A stretch of DNA of 64,000 nucleotides, taken from positions 248,001 to 312,000 of the forward strand of contig NZ_FUWS01000004.1 of assembly GCF_900167435.1 (NCBI RefSeq). Reading direction: 5' to 3'. Shown one piece after another: positions 50,564 to 59,646 of the stretch (within the stretch, counting starts at the first letter, position 1; every line of letters begins with the position of its first letter). This DNA is from Marinactinospora thermotolerans DSM 45154. GTDB taxonomy: Bacteria > Actinomycetota > Actinomycetes > Streptosporangiales > Streptosporangiaceae. A program made the translations under genes and the position numbers. The notes under the pieces were generated by a model. It did no database searches and was not told the DNA's origin. It was given only the letters and a program-made list of their open reading frames with translations.

Positions 50564-52519
50564 ATGAGCATGGAAGTGACCGCCTGGAACGCCATGTACG
50601 GCGCGATGCACGCCCAACAGGACCGGCGCCCCTTCTCGCGGGCCACCCTGCGGCGCATCGCCGGGTTCGCCCGGCCGCACCGCCGACTGCTGTCCTGGTT
50701 CCTCCTGCTCAGCGTCGTGACCGCGGTGCTGACCGTCGCGACCCCGTTGCTCGCGGGGCGGGTGGTCGACGTGATCGTCAGCGGCGGGCCGGCACGCCTG
50801 GTCCTGGCCCTGGCGGCCCTCATCGCGCTGATCGCGCTCGCCGAGGCCGGCCTCACGCTGCTCACCCGCCGCCTGTCGGCCGGTCTGGGCGAAGGGCTCA
50901 TCCTGGACCTGCGCATCGCGGTCTTCGACCATGTGCAGCGCATGCCCGTCGCCTTCTTCACCCGGACCCGCACCGGCGCGCTGGTCAGCCGGTTGAACAA
51001 CGACGTCATCGGCGCGCAACGGGCGTTCAGCGACCTGCTGTCCGGCGTGGTCGCCAACATCGTCACCCTGGCCCTCACCCTGGTCGTCATGCTCGGGCTG
51101 TCCTGGCGGATCACCCTGCTCGCGCTGTTGCTGCTCCCCCTGTTCGTCCTGCCCGCGCGGCGGATGGGCAGGCGGCTGGCCGCCCTGGAACGCGAGGCCG
51201 CCGAGCACAACGCGCGGATGGGCACGCGGATGACCGAGCGCTTCTCGGCCCCCGGAGCCACCCTGGTCAAGCTGTTCGGCCGTCCCGAGGAGGAGTCCGC
51301 CGCCTTCGCGGAGCGCGCCCGACGGGTCCGCGACATCGGGGTGCGCACGGCGATGGCGCAGACGAAGTTCGTCACCGCGTTGACGCTGGTGTCGTCGTTG
51401 GCCCTGGCCTGCGTCTATGGGCTGGGCGGCTTCTACGCCCTGGGCGGGGGCCTGGACGCCGGGGCGGTGGTCTCCCTGGCCCTGCTGCTCACCCGGTTGT
51501 ACGCGCCGCTGACCGAGCTGGCCGGGGCCCGGATGGAGGTGATGAGCGCGGTGGTGAGCTTCGAGCGGGTCTTCGAGGTCCTCGACCTCGAACCACTGGT
51601 CCGGGAGCGGCCCGACGCGCGCCCGGTCCCCGACGGTGCGGTGTCGGTGGAGTTCGACGCGGTCCGGTTCGGCTACCCCTCGGCCGACAAGGTCTCCCTC
51701 GCCTCGCTCGAGGAGGTCGCCACACTGGACGCGCGCGGCGGTGAGGAAATCCTGCACGACGTGTCGTTCCGCGTCGAACCGGGCCGGATGGTGGCGCTGG
51801 TGGGCTCCTCGGGGGCGGGGAAGTCGACGATCGCGCAACTACTGGCCCGGCTGTACGACGTCGACGCCGGCGCCGTGCGCCTCGGCGGTGTGGACGTGCG
51901 CGACGTGACGGCCGAGTCCATGCGCGCCACCGTCGGGATGGTCACCCAGGACGGCCACCTCTTCCACGACACGATCCGGGAGAACCTGCTGCTGGCCCGC
52001 CCCGGGGCGCGGGAGGAGGAGGTGTGGGAGGTGCTGCGCCGCGCCCGCCTCGACGACCTCGTCGCCTCGCTGCCCGACGGGCTGGACACCGTCGTGGGCG
52101 AACGCGGCTACCGGCTGTCCGGAGGGGAGCGCCAGCGCCTGACGATCGCCCGGCTGCTGCTGGCCCGGCCGCGCGTGGTCGTCCTCGACGAGGCCACCGC
52201 GCACCTGGACTCCACGTCGGAGGCGGCCGTCCAGGAGGCGCTGGGGGAGGCGCTGGCGGGGCGTACCGCGCTGGTGATCGCCCACCGGCTCTCGACCGTC
52301 CGATCCGCCGACCTGATCCTCGTGGTCGAGGGGGGCCGGATCGTGGAGCGCGGCACCCACGAGACCCTGCTCGCCGCGGACGGCAGGTACGCCCAGCTGC
52401 ACCGGACCCAGTTCGCCCAGGAGGGGAGGGCCTCCGGTGAGGCGTCCGGCCCCGCGATTCTGCCGACAGCAGGAAACCCTTCTGCTGACGGAAGGGCCCG
52501 GGCACAATCGCCGGCATGA
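50564..52519 (+). CDS. ABC transporter, fused membrane and ATPase domains (exporter type)
   Basis: A 651-residue half-exporter that should homodimerise. Residues 45-330 carry six membrane helices (RLLSWFLLLSVVTAVLTVAT, LVLALAALIALIALAEAGLT) with the TRTGALVSRLNND coupling segment. The ATPase domain starts near residue 350 and includes Walker A GSSGAGKST, Q-loop VTQDGHLFHDTIRENLLL, signature RLSGGERQRLTIARLL, Walker B RVVVLDEATAHLD and H-loop IAHRLSTV. Similar to multidrug/lipid exporters. ATG 50564 or GTG 50555 could start; the downstream reductase overlaps by four bases. Expression probably redox- or drug-responsive, given the SoxR-like promoter. Confidence 0.93.
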   Translation: MSMEVTAWNAMYGAMHAQQDRRPFSRATLRRIAGFARPHRRLLSWFLLLSVVTAVLTVATPLLAGRVVDVIVSGGPARLVLALAALIALIALAEAGLTLLTRRLSAGLGEGLILDLRIAVFDHVQRMPVAFFTRTRTGALVSRLNNDVIGAQRAFSDLLSGVVANIVTLALTLVVMLGLSWRITLLALLLLPLFVLPARRMGRRLAALEREAAEHNARMGTRMTERFSAPGATLVKLFGRPEEESAAFAERARRVRDIGVRTAMAQTKFVTALTLVSSLALACVYGLGGFYALGGGLDAGAVVSLALLLTRLYAPLTELAGARMEVMSAVVSFERVFEVLDLEPLVRERPDARPVPDGAVSVEFDAVRFGYPSADKVSLASLEEVATLDARGGEEILHDVSFRVEPGRMVALVGSSGAGKSTIAQLLARLYDVDAGAVRLGGVDVRDVTAESMRATVGMVTQDGHLFHDTIRENLLLARPGAREEEVWEVLRRARLDDLVASLPDGLDTVVGERGYRLSGGERQRLTIARLLLARPRVVVLDEATAHLDSTSEAAVQEALGEALAGRTALVIAHRLSTVRSADLILVVEGGRIVERGTHETLLAADGRYAQLHRTQFAQEGRASGEASGPAILPTAGNPSADGRARAQSPA

Positions 52520-53520
52520 GAGTTCTGATCCTGGGCGGAACGGATTTCCTCGGCCCGGCCGTCGTGGAGGAGGCGCTGGCCCGCGGACACGAGGTGACGG
52601 TGTTCCACCGCGGACGCCAGGCCCCGCCGCCGGGTGTCGAGGTGCTGCGCGGCGACCGGACCGTCGAGGGCGGTCTCACCGCCCTGTCGACCGGTGGCTG
52701 GGACGTGGCCGTGGACACCTGGTCGGGGGCGCCGTCGGCGGTGCGTGACACGGCCCGCCTGCTGAGCGACCGGGTGGGGCATTACGTCTACGTCTCCAGC
52801 CGCTCGGTGCACCCCTTCCCGCCTCCGGCCGGCGCCGCCGAGGACGCCCCGGTCGTGGACTCCTCCCCCGACGCCGGCGAGGTGGACTACGCGCACGCCA
52901 AGCGGGGCGGGGAACTGGCCGTCGAGCGCTTCTTCGGGGAGCGGGCGCTATCGGCGCGCGCGGGGCTGATCCTCGGCCCACGCGAGAACGTGGGCCGGCT
53001 TCCGTGGTGGTTGTCGCGGATCGCGCGGGGCGGCCGGGTGCCCACCCCCGGCCCGCGCGACCTGGGGGTGCAGTACGTCGACGTCCGCGACCTGGCCGCC
53101 TGGCTGCTGGAGGCGGCCGGGCGCGGGCTGGGCGGCGCCTACAACCTGGTGGGACCACCCGACCACACGACGATCGGGGAACTCCTGGAGACGTGCGTCC
53201 AGGTCACCGGGGCACAGGCGCGGCTGTGCTGGCTGGAACCGCAGGACGTCCTCGACTCCGGCGTCGAGCCGTGGACCCAGCTGCCCATCTGGATGCCGCC
53301 GGGGAAGTTCCACGACGGGATGCACCGCGGCGACGTGTCCCGGGCGCTGGCCGAAGGGCTGCGCTGTCGTCCCGTCGCCGAGACCGTGGCCGACACCTGG
53401 GCGTGGCTGCGCGACCTTGACGGCCCCGTTCCGCAGCGGTCCGACCGGCCGCGGGTCGGATTGGACGCGCGGGCCGAGGAGCGGCTGCTCCGTCGCTGGG
53501 AGGAGCGCCAGAGCAGCTGA
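52516..53520 (+). CDS. NAD-dependent epimerase/dehydratase-type reductase
   Basis: A 334-residue extended SDR. The Rossmann motif VLILGGTDFLGPAVVEEALA and the HYVYVSSRSVHPFPPP segment are clear, and the Tyr/Lys pair appears as DYAHAKRGGELAVE (Y-x3-K). It resembles actinomycete 'reductase/isoflavone-reductase-like' proteins rather than nucleotide-sugar epimerases. ATG 52516 overlaps the ABC gene's stop by four bases, so the two are one operon. Substrate unknown. Confidence 0.88.
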   Translation: MRVLILGGTDFLGPAVVEEALARGHEVTVFHRGRQAPPPGVEVLRGDRTVEGGLTALSTGGWDVAVDTWSGAPSAVRDTARLLSDRVGHYVYVSSRSVHPFPPPAGAAEDAPVVDSSPDAGEVDYAHAKRGGELAVERFFGERALSARAGLILGPRENVGRLPWWLSRIARGGRVPTPGPRDLGVQYVDVRDLAAWLLEAAGRGLGGAYNLVGPPDHTTIGELLETCVQVTGAQARLCWLEPQDVLDSGVEPWTQLPIWMPPGKFHDGMHRGDVSRALAEGLRCRPVAETVADTWAWLRDLDGPVPQRSDRPRVGLDARAEERLLRRWEERQSS

Positions 53521-54004
53521 GGGACGGTGCCCGGTCGCGGGTGGGAGGCGGGGAGGGGCCGGACGCGGGTCCGGCCCCCACGCGCGGTCGACAGCGAAGC
53601 CCACCGGCCGGAAGACAGCGGGCCGAGGGCCACCACGGGACGGGGACGGTCGCCCGCACCGTTGGGGAGGCCGGATCGTTCGGCGGTGGCGGGAGAGCCC
53701 GGGGAGATCGCCCCGCTCAGCCCGACGGGGAGCGGCCACGCCGCCCGCGCGGGCCCGCTGGGACCGCCGGGTGAGCACAGGGCGCGGCGCAGGGCCGTCG
53801 TGAAACGGTCCACCGCGCCACCGGCGTGCCCGAGCGGCACCGCCTCACCGTCCGCGCCCACCGCGGCCGGTTCAAGGGCCGGCGCCCGTTTCACGTGCCG
53901 TTCTGGGGGCAACCGTGTCATGGTCCGCTCGCGTCCATCCCGGTCCCAGGCGCGTCGGACGTCACATCGGTCGGGACCGGACCGTTCCGGCAGGAGGACG
54001 GAGG
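53521..54004. other. Gene-free region
   Basis: About 480 G/C-rich bases between the reductase and GXWXG genes. No convincing protein in any frame; the AGGAGGACGGAGG at 53991-54003 is the ribosome site of the next gene. Confidence 0.5.
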
Positions 54005-54583
54005 ATGTCCCAGCGGTTCGGCGGTGGCACGGCCGCCGCCCGGCTACCCGAACTCCGCGACGCGGGACCGGGGCTGGAGGCGGTGCTCGGGTTCTACGAC
54101 GGTCTCGCCCCGGCGAGGATCGAGGACGTCATCGGGGAATGGCGCGGCGGCGACCTGCCGACGGGACATCCCCTCGACGGGGTGTTGGAGCCGCTCGGCT
54201 GGTACGGGAAGATCTTCCGTAGCCCAGACGAGGTCCATCCCCTGGTGTTTCGGGACCGTCGTGGGCGCTTCAGCGTCGACCCGTCGTGCCTTCCGTTGTC
54301 GCCGCTGCTCAGGTACGGCGACCTCCTACGGCGCCCGGAGGTGGCCCGCCTGGCGCGTCCGGTGCTGCGGCTGCGCCGGACCTCCCGTCCGCGCGCGCGT
54401 CTTCGGATGGTCGAGTACCGTGGCGTGCCCACCGCGACCATGTCCTACGACACGCAGCCGATCAACGACCACTTCCGCCTCGTCGACGAGAACACCCTGA
54501 TCGGCCTCATGGACGCCCGCGGCTCCTCCGACCACCCCTTCGCGTTCTTCCTTGAGCGCGTCGCCGCCGAAGGCGCGCGCTGA
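54005..54583 (+). CDS. GXWXG/DUF4334 family protein
   Basis: A 192-residue protein with the N-terminal GXWXG motif (RIEDVIGEWRGGDLPTGHPL), then DGVLEPLGWYGKIFRSPDEV, HPLVF, and the DUF4334 C-terminal domain (VEYRGVPTATMSYDTQPIND, HFRLVDENTLIGLMDARGSS). ATG 54005 has a strong GGAGG ribosome site. Function of the family is unknown; a ligand-binding or enzymatic lipocalin-like role is plausible. Confidence 0.85.
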   Translation: MSQRFGGGTAAARLPELRDAGPGLEAVLGFYDGLAPARIEDVIGEWRGGDLPTGHPLDGVLEPLGWYGKIFRSPDEVHPLVFRDRRGRFSVDPSCLPLSPLLRYGDLLRRPEVARLARPVLRLRRTSRPRARLRMVEYRGVPTATMSYDTQPINDHFRLVDENTLIGLMDARGSSDHPFAFFLERVAAEGAR

Positions 54584-54643
54584 CGACCCGGCTTTTCCCG
54601 CTTCGTGGGGTGGACGGGACCCCCGAGTGGATAGGGCACTCCC

Positions 54644-55033
54644 ATGACCGATCCGGATGCGTTTCCGTCCTTGGGGGACCCCGGCCTGGCCGGCAGGGTC
54701 GTCACCTGCCTGGAGGCCGCGGGCCTGCCCCGTCGGAAGGGGGAGGACCGCGCGGGGTTCTCCGCGGACGCGGCCCCCGACGGGGTCCGGTTGGAGTGGT
54801 GGCCGCGCCCCGAGCTGCTGGCGGTGGCCTCCACCGAGGAGCGGCACCGCCTTGAGTCGGAGGCCCCCTCGCCGGGGCGCCGCGTCCGTTCGGTGATGCG
54901 CGTCGCGCTCGCCCAGATCCTCTCCGGAGCCGGATTCGTCGTGGTCGAGCTCGACGACGCCGACATCGGGACACTCGGCCACGCGCTGCGTGTCCTGAGT
55001 GGTCCCGCCCGAGGGTGGCCGCCGGTGCGCTGA
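54644..55033 (+). CDS. 129-residue protein of unknown function
   Basis: ATG 54644, 60 bases after the GXWXG gene. The product has a helix-strand pattern (LAGRVVTCLEAAGLPRRKGE, VRLEWWPRPELLAVA) and a hydrophobic helix-strand end (VMRVALAQILSGAGFVVVEL). Codon bias is normal. It may be cotranscribed with the previous gene. No family recognised. Confidence 0.7.
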   Translation: MTDPDAFPSLGDPGLAGRVVTCLEAAGLPRRKGEDRAGFSADAAPDGVRLEWWPRPELLAVASTEERHRLESEAPSPGRRVRSVMRVALAQILSGAGFVVVELDDADIGTLGHALRVLSGPARGWPPVR

Positions 55034-55041
55034 GGGCGGGC

Positions 55042-55518
55042 TCAGCGGGCGTGCAGGCGCCGGTGCAAGCGGTGGATCTCCTCGGCGAACTCGGCGACCG
55101 GTCCCTCCACGGGAATCCCGGGAGCGACCTCGGTGATGGGCAGGGGGCGGACCGGCGGGCCGGAGATCCCCATGTCGGCGAGCCAGGCCGTCAACTGCGC
55201 GGAGGAGGTGGCGTAGACGATGCGTCCCAGGCCCACCCAGGCGTGTGCGGCGGCGCACATCGGGCAGTGCTCTCCCGAGGTGTAGACGGTCGCCGCGGCG
55301 CGCTCCTCGGGGGTCATGTTCGCGGCGGCCCAGCGCGCCAGCTCGAACTCGGGGTGTCGGGTGCGGTCGCCGAGGGCGACCCGGTTGCGGTCCTCGGCCA
55401 CGACGGCGCCGTCCGCCCCGACCAGCACGGACCCGAACGGCTCGTCTCCGGCCTCCAGCGCCTCGGTGGCCAGCTCCACGCAGCGGCGCAGGTGCTTCCT
55501 GTCGTTCTCGTCGACCAT
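55042..55518 (-). CDS. Nucleoside deaminase (cytidine/guanine deaminase-like)
   Basis: A 158-residue zinc deaminase. The active site is HPEFELARWA (His ligand and catalytic Glu, with Pro replacing the usual Ala of HAE) and YTSGEHCPMCAAAHAW (PCxxC-type Cys ligands, here CPMC). The substrate loop CELATEALEAGDEPFGSVLV is typical. ATG 55518 follows GAGGAGGT. Likely acts on a base or nucleoside for salvage; GuaD-type guanine deaminase or tRNA-unrelated cytosine deaminase cannot be decided. Divergent from the Gfo/Idh gene. Confidence 0.9.
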   Translation of the reverse strand: MVDENDRKHLRRCVELATEALEAGDEPFGSVLVGADGAVVAEDRNRVALGDRTRHPEFELARWAAANMTPEERAAATVYTSGEHCPMCAAAHAWVGLGRIVYATSSAQLTAWLADMGISGPPVRPLPITEVAPGIPVEGPVAEFAEEIHRLHRRLHAR

Positions 55519-55713
55519 GTGGACCTCCTCGAATGTCCACCGAGGTATACCAGGACGCGCCGGTGACTTCTTGCCGGGTGACCGGTTCAGTTCTCCTGGG
55601 CGGGGAATCGGAAGGGAGCGACGGTCGGTCCCGGCCGGCGCTCCGCCCCCTTGGGCGCCGGCCGGGACCCGTCGCGGGTCGGACGGCACCGCCTCCACCA
55701 GGGGACATTCTTA

Positions 55714-55727
55714 TGGGAGCGTTCCCA
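55714..55727. promoter_or_regulatory. CebR-like LacI operator
   Basis: TGGGAGCGTTCCCA differs at one position from TGGGAGCGCTCCCA, the known CebR-type site of cellulolytic actinomycetes. It lies 30 bases upstream of the Gfo/Idh gene start. Confidence 0.7.
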
Positions 55728-55756
55728 AAAAGTGGCGTGGGCACTACCATGACGGC

Positions 55757-56728
55757 GTGACATCCGGCTCCTCCAAGGTCCGCTGGGGCATCCTCGGTAC
55801 CGGCGCGATCGCCGAACGCTTCCTCCATGGATTGCGGGCGGTCCCCGACGCCGAGGCCGTCGCCGTGGGATCCCGCGACCAGTCCACCGCCGACCGTTTC
55901 GCCGACCGCTGGGACATCCCCCGCAGACACGGCTCCTACCAGGCCCTGGCCGAGGACGACGACGTCGACGTCGTCTACGTCGCCACCCCGCACTCGGCCC
56001 ACCACGACGCCACGGTGATGTGCCTGGAGGCGGGGCGCGGCGTACTGTGCGAGAAGCCGCTCGCCCTCGACGCGGCCCAGGCCGGCGCGATGGTCGAGAC
56101 CGCCCGGCGCAACGGCCGGTTCCTCATGGAGGGGATGTGGACCCGGTTCGCCCCCGCCATGATCGAGGCCGTCCGGCTGGTCGGCTCCGGTGCGATCGGC
56201 CGGGTGCGCACCCTCACCGCCGACATCGGCTGGCGGGCCGACTACGATCCCGCCTCGCGCCTGTTCTCGCCGGCCCTGGGCGGCGGCGCGCTACTGGACC
56301 TCGGCGTCTATCCGGTCGCCCTCGCCTCCGCGTTCCTGGGGGAGCCGGCCGGGATCGACGCGCGCGCCGAGTTCGCGCCCACCGGCGTGGACTCCCAGGT
56401 CGCGATCACCCTGACCGGGAACGGGGGAGAGGTCGCGTTGCTGTTGGCCTCCATCGAGACCGACCTGCCCGCGCGGGCGGTGATCTCCGGCACCGAGGGA
56501 CGCATCGAGATCGAGGAGTGGTTCAACCCCACCTCCCTCACCCTGGTCCCGCGCGGCGGCGAGCCCCGCGTGCTGTCCTTTCCTCGACGGGCCAACGGGT
56601 TCGAGTACGAGGCGGCGGCCGTCACCGAACTGGTGCGTGCCGGGGCCCAGGAGAGCCCGAGGATGCCCTGGGCCGAGAGCCTGCGCGTCGCGGACGTCTT
56701 GGACCGGATCCGCTCCCTCACCGGCTGA
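55757..56728 (+). CDS. Gfo/Idh/MocA family oxidoreductase
   Basis: A 323-residue NAD(P)-dependent oxidoreductase. Rossmann start VRWGILGTGAIAERFLHGLR, VDVVYVATPHSAHHDA and the catalytic GRGVLCEKPLALD (EKP motif), then GRFLMEGMWTRFAPAM, as in trans-1,2-dihydrobenzene-diol dehydrogenase-like sugar oxidoreductases. GTG 55757 chosen; a nearby ATG is out of frame. The CebR-like operator upstream suggests induction by cello-oligosaccharides or another sugar. Confidence 0.92.
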   Translation: MTSGSSKVRWGILGTGAIAERFLHGLRAVPDAEAVAVGSRDQSTADRFADRWDIPRRHGSYQALAEDDDVDVVYVATPHSAHHDATVMCLEAGRGVLCEKPLALDAAQAGAMVETARRNGRFLMEGMWTRFAPAMIEAVRLVGSGAIGRVRTLTADIGWRADYDPASRLFSPALGGGALLDLGVYPVALASAFLGEPAGIDARAEFAPTGVDSQVAITLTGNGGEVALLLASIETDLPARAVISGTEGRIEIEEWFNPTSLTLVPRGGEPRVLSFPRRANGFEYEAAAVTELVRAGAQESPRMPWAESLRVADVLDRIRSLTG

Positions 56729-57024
56729 GCGGGTCGCCGGGCGCGTGAGTGGTCCGCGCGGGAGACGGAACCGGCGACCACGGGTTCCCCGCGCGCGGTC
56801 GAGCGCGAGGCCGGGGGCGGCCCGGGCGACGAGCGCGTCCGCCACGGCCCGGCGTCGATGACGTAGGTGAGAGGTGTCGCGGCGACCGCCCGCACCCGGT
56901 CGGGAAGCTCGTCGACGGGGGCGGACACGTCGGTGGACTGCACCATGTCCGGGTCTCGCCCGAGGGCCTGGCCCGGTGGCAAGCCGGCGTGACCCGGTGC
57001 CCCTACGCGGCGGGAGGGGGCGAG
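56729..57024. other. Probably decayed region
   Basis: About 300 bases. A leftward fragment starting near 56945 (MVQSTDVSAPVDELPDRVRA, AVAATPLTYVIDAG) has coding-like composition and may be the tail or head of a lost gene, but it runs into frame changes and I cannot assign it. Confidence 0.4.
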
Positions 57025-57044
57025 CAGCCATCACGTGATGGCTG
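57025..57044. repeat. Perfect 20-bp palindrome containing CACGTG
   Basis: CAGCCATCAC / GTGATGGCTG, centred on CACGTG. It lies about 30 bases beyond the stop of the leftward zinc-ribbon gene, where a terminator or protein-binding site is possible. Confidence 0.65.
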
Positions 57045-57075
57045 GTAGGGACGCCGTGTCCTTGTACGGTCGAGT

Positions 57076-57258
57076 TCAGGCAGGGGCGACGACCTCCGCC
57101 TCGCAGGCGAAGCACATCAGCGTGTGCTCCACCACGTGGCCCTGCTCGAACCGCTGGCCCGACTCGACGGCGCACTCGTCGCACTCAGGGCACGCCCAAG
57201 GGCCGGACTCGCCCTGCTTCGCCGAACGGATGATGTGATTCCACTCATCGTCACTCAT
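57076..57258 (-). CDS. Small zinc-ribbon protein
   Basis: A 60-residue protein with two CxxC pairs: WACPECDECAVESGQRF and EHTLMCFACEAEVVAPA. This pattern forms a zinc ribbon, typical of small actinomycete proteins of unknown role. N-terminal helix MSDDEWNHIIRSAKQG. ATG 57258; ribosome site weak. Monocistronic. Confidence 0.75.
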   Translation of the reverse strand: MSDDEWNHIIRSAKQGESGPWACPECDECAVESGQRFEQGHVVEHTLMCFACEAEVVAPA

Positions 57259-57457
57259 GCCGGGATCCTACTGCTCTCCGGGGCGCCGGCTGAGGCTGAG
57301 AGACCGGTTCCCATGAGCGGCGATCCTCAACCGTCGGGTCGCCCCGGGGCTACCGCTGAGAGCGGTTCTCCGTTCCGATGTCCCTCAGCCCCGAACGGGA
57401 GGGCCGACGGTCCGCGGGAACCGACCGCCGGGGAGGACTCGGGTGCGCGGACGCCGG

Positions 57458-58414
57458 TCACCCGATCCGCACGACGTGCTTTCCACGCACGCCACCGACC
57501 TCCAGCGCCCGGTGCGCGGCGGCGATGTCGGAGAGGGAATGGACGGTGTCCACGACGTGGCGGATGTCCCCGTTCTCCACGCGAGCGGCCAGGTCGGCGA
57601 ACAGCCCCTGGTCGGGATCGCCACTGAAGAAGCGGATCCTGCGCGTGCCGTGGACCGCGGAGGCCAGCACGGCGAAGGCGCCGGAGGGGATGTTCCGGGT
57701 GTCGAAGGCGATGGCGACCATGCGTCCGCCCCGGGTCAGCAGCCCTCGGTAGTGGGACTGCTCGGTGCCGGCGGTGTCCATGACCACGTCGAAGGGGGCC
57801 AGATCGGCCGGCCGCGTCGTGCGGTAGTCAAAGGCCTCGTCGGCGCCCAGTCCGCGGACGAAGTCGAGGTTGGCGGCCCCGGCGAGCGCGGTGACGTGGG
57901 CCCCGAGCGCCCTGCCGAACTGGACGGCGACGCTGCCCACCCCGCCCGCGGCACCGCGTACCAGCAGGCGTTCCCCCGGCTTCAGCCGCGCCTTGTCGCG
58001 CAGGGCGGTGATCGCGGTCGTGCCCGCGGGCAGGGACGCGGCCTCCACGAGGGCGAGGTTGCGAGGGGCGAGAGAGAACTGTCGCGGACGGACGGCCACG
58101 TACTCGGCCGCGCTGCCGAACCGGCCGCGCGGCAGGATGCCCCAGATCCGGTCGCCCTCCCCGAACCCGCGCACCCCGGCGCCGGTCCGGACGATCTCGC
58201 CGGCGAAGTCAATTCCCACCCGCTTGGGGAAGCGGCGGCCGGCCGGCAGACGCAGCCGTCCGGAGCGGACGTGCAGCTCGACTCCGTTGACGCTGGTCGC
58301 GTGGACCCGGACCAGCACTTCGTCACGCTCGGGCGAGGGCACGGGGAGCCTGCCCTCGTAGAGAACCTCGGGCGGGCCATAGCGGTCGTACAACGCCGCG
58401 CGCATCTCGTCCAT
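57458..58414 (-). CDS. Zinc-independent MDR/quinone oxidoreductase
   Basis: A 318-residue medium-chain dehydrogenase/reductase. The N-terminal GroES-like domain (YGPPEVLYEGRLPVPSPERD) has VGIDFAGEIVRTGAGVRGFG, with no structural zinc Cys. The nucleotide site is LLVRGAAGGVGSVAVQFGRA. The end KHVVRIG is typical. Probably reduces quinones or enones with NADPH. ATG 58414 follows AGGAAAGG. Divergent from a tetR gene and probably repressed by it. Confidence 0.92.
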   Translation of the reverse strand: MDEMRAALYDRYGPPEVLYEGRLPVPSPERDEVLVRVHATSVNGVELHVRSGRLRLPAGRRFPKRVGIDFAGEIVRTGAGVRGFGEGDRIWGILPRGRFGSAAEYVAVRPRQFSLAPRNLALVEAASLPAGTTAITALRDKARLKPGERLLVRGAAGGVGSVAVQFGRALGAHVTALAGAANLDFVRGLGADEAFDYRTTRPADLAPFDVVMDTAGTEQSHYRGLLTRGGRMVAIAFDTRNIPSGAFAVLASAVHGTRRIRFFSGDPDQGLFADLAARVENGDIRHVVDTVHSLSDIAAAHRALEVGGVRGKHVVRIG

Positions 58415-58459
58415 GTACCGGTCCCACCTTTCCTCCGCGCCACGTCAGGGCGACGGTCC

Positions 58460-58482
58460 AAGTGATAGTGGGGTCTCCACTT
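58460..58482. promoter_or_regulatory. Probable TetR operator between the MDR and tetR genes
   Basis: Outer arms AAGTG (58460-58464) and CACTT (58478-58482), with inner AGTGG/CCACT, form an imperfect dyad in the divergent region. GTCTCC follows twice nearby. Confidence 0.5.
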
Positions 58483-58540
58483 GTCTCCAACCTAACGGGC
58501 CAACCGGAGAGCTTCTTCCATTTCTCCTAAAGTGAGAGAC

Positions 58541-59221
58541 ATGAGCGTCCGTTCCCCTCAGAACCCACCCGACGGTCCCGCCCGCCTCGACCCGGGGGGC
58601 ACGGCGAACGGACTGCGTTCCGACGCCCGGGAGAACCGCGAACGTATCCTCCGGGCCGCCCGCGAGGCCTACGCCGCACAGGGGATCGACGTGCCCCTCA
58701 CGACGATCGCCCGACGGGCCGGCGTCGGGATCGCCACCCTGTACCGACGCTTCCCGACCCGTGCCGCCCTGATGGCCGAGGTGTTCGGCGAACAGCTCGC
58801 CCAGTGCACCGCGGAGCTCCACAAGGCGTTGCAGGACCCCGACCCCTGGAACGGATTCCGGTCCTTCGTCGAGAAGGTCGGCGCGATGCAGACCACCGAT
58901 CGCGGCCTCACCAGCGCTCTCCTCTCCCACTTCCCCGACGCCGCAGGCCACGACCACGGGCACATCGAGGAGCTCCTCGCCCGGCTGGTGCAGCGCGCCA
59001 AGGACGCGGGGAAGCTGCGCGCGGATTTCCACCTCGGCGACATCGCCCTGGTGCTCCTGGCCAACTGCGGTGTCATCGGGGGAGCGGGAGACGACGCCCC
59101 GGCCGCCTCCCGGCGCCTGGTCGCCTACCTTCTCCAGTCCTTCCAGGCCGACCACGGCACCCCACTGCCCCGGCCCGCCCCGCTGGAGCTACGCCGGGTC
59201 TACGCTCCCTCCGCCTCCTGA
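58541..59221 (+). CDS. TetR/AcrR family transcriptional regulator
   Basis: A 226-residue regulator: HTH near residues 30-75 (ILRAAREAYAAQGIDVPLTT, RRAGVGIATLYRRFPTRAAL) and a SbtR-like C-terminal domain (ALVLLANCGVIGGAGDDAPA). ATG 58541 preferred; GTG 58532 is an in-frame alternative. It is divergent from the quinone-oxidoreductase gene, a common repressor-target arrangement. Confidence 0.92.
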   Translation: MSVRSPQNPPDGPARLDPGGTANGLRSDARENRERILRAAREAYAAQGIDVPLTTIARRAGVGIATLYRRFPTRAALMAEVFGEQLAQCTAELHKALQDPDPWNGFRSFVEKVGAMQTTDRGLTSALLSHFPDAAGHDHGHIEELLARLVQRAKDAGKLRADFHLGDIALVLLANCGVIGGAGDDAPAASRRLVAYLLQSFQADHGTPLPRPAPLELRRVYAPSAS

Positions 59222-59646
59222 GCACGCGCAACGGTCCGGCGCGGCGGTCGCGCCGCGATGCCGGAACAGACCGCGACGCGGACGGCGGGGTGACCCGTCG
59301 TGGGCAGCGGGCGGTTCCCGGACGGGGCCGCCAAAGATCGCGGGGGAGGCGCTGGGAGGCGCCTCCCGTCCCGGCCCATGGGGGAACGGGAGGCGAGACC
59401 CCGCCAGCGGCTCCGGCTCTTGCGCGGTTGTGGCATGCGCTCCACGAGCGAGTGGCTCAGGTGCGATGGTTCCGGGACCGCGTGAATCGGCCTCTCACAC
59501 CTCGTGCTCAGCAGCGCTCAGCCGCGTCACCAGGGGTGCGCCGATGCGCCCGGCCCCGGCTCTCCGGCCCTCATGTTCACTCCGTACGGTTCGAACGCCC
59601 CGCCGGCAGGCCACGCCGGCGAAGGCGCCGACCTGGAACCCCGGCC
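59222..59646. other. Gene-free region
   Basis: About 425 bases after tetR and beyond the leftward nitroreductase stop. Contains GGGAGGCG-type inverted repeats near 59345-59400 that may terminate transcription. No protein recognised. Confidence 0.45.
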
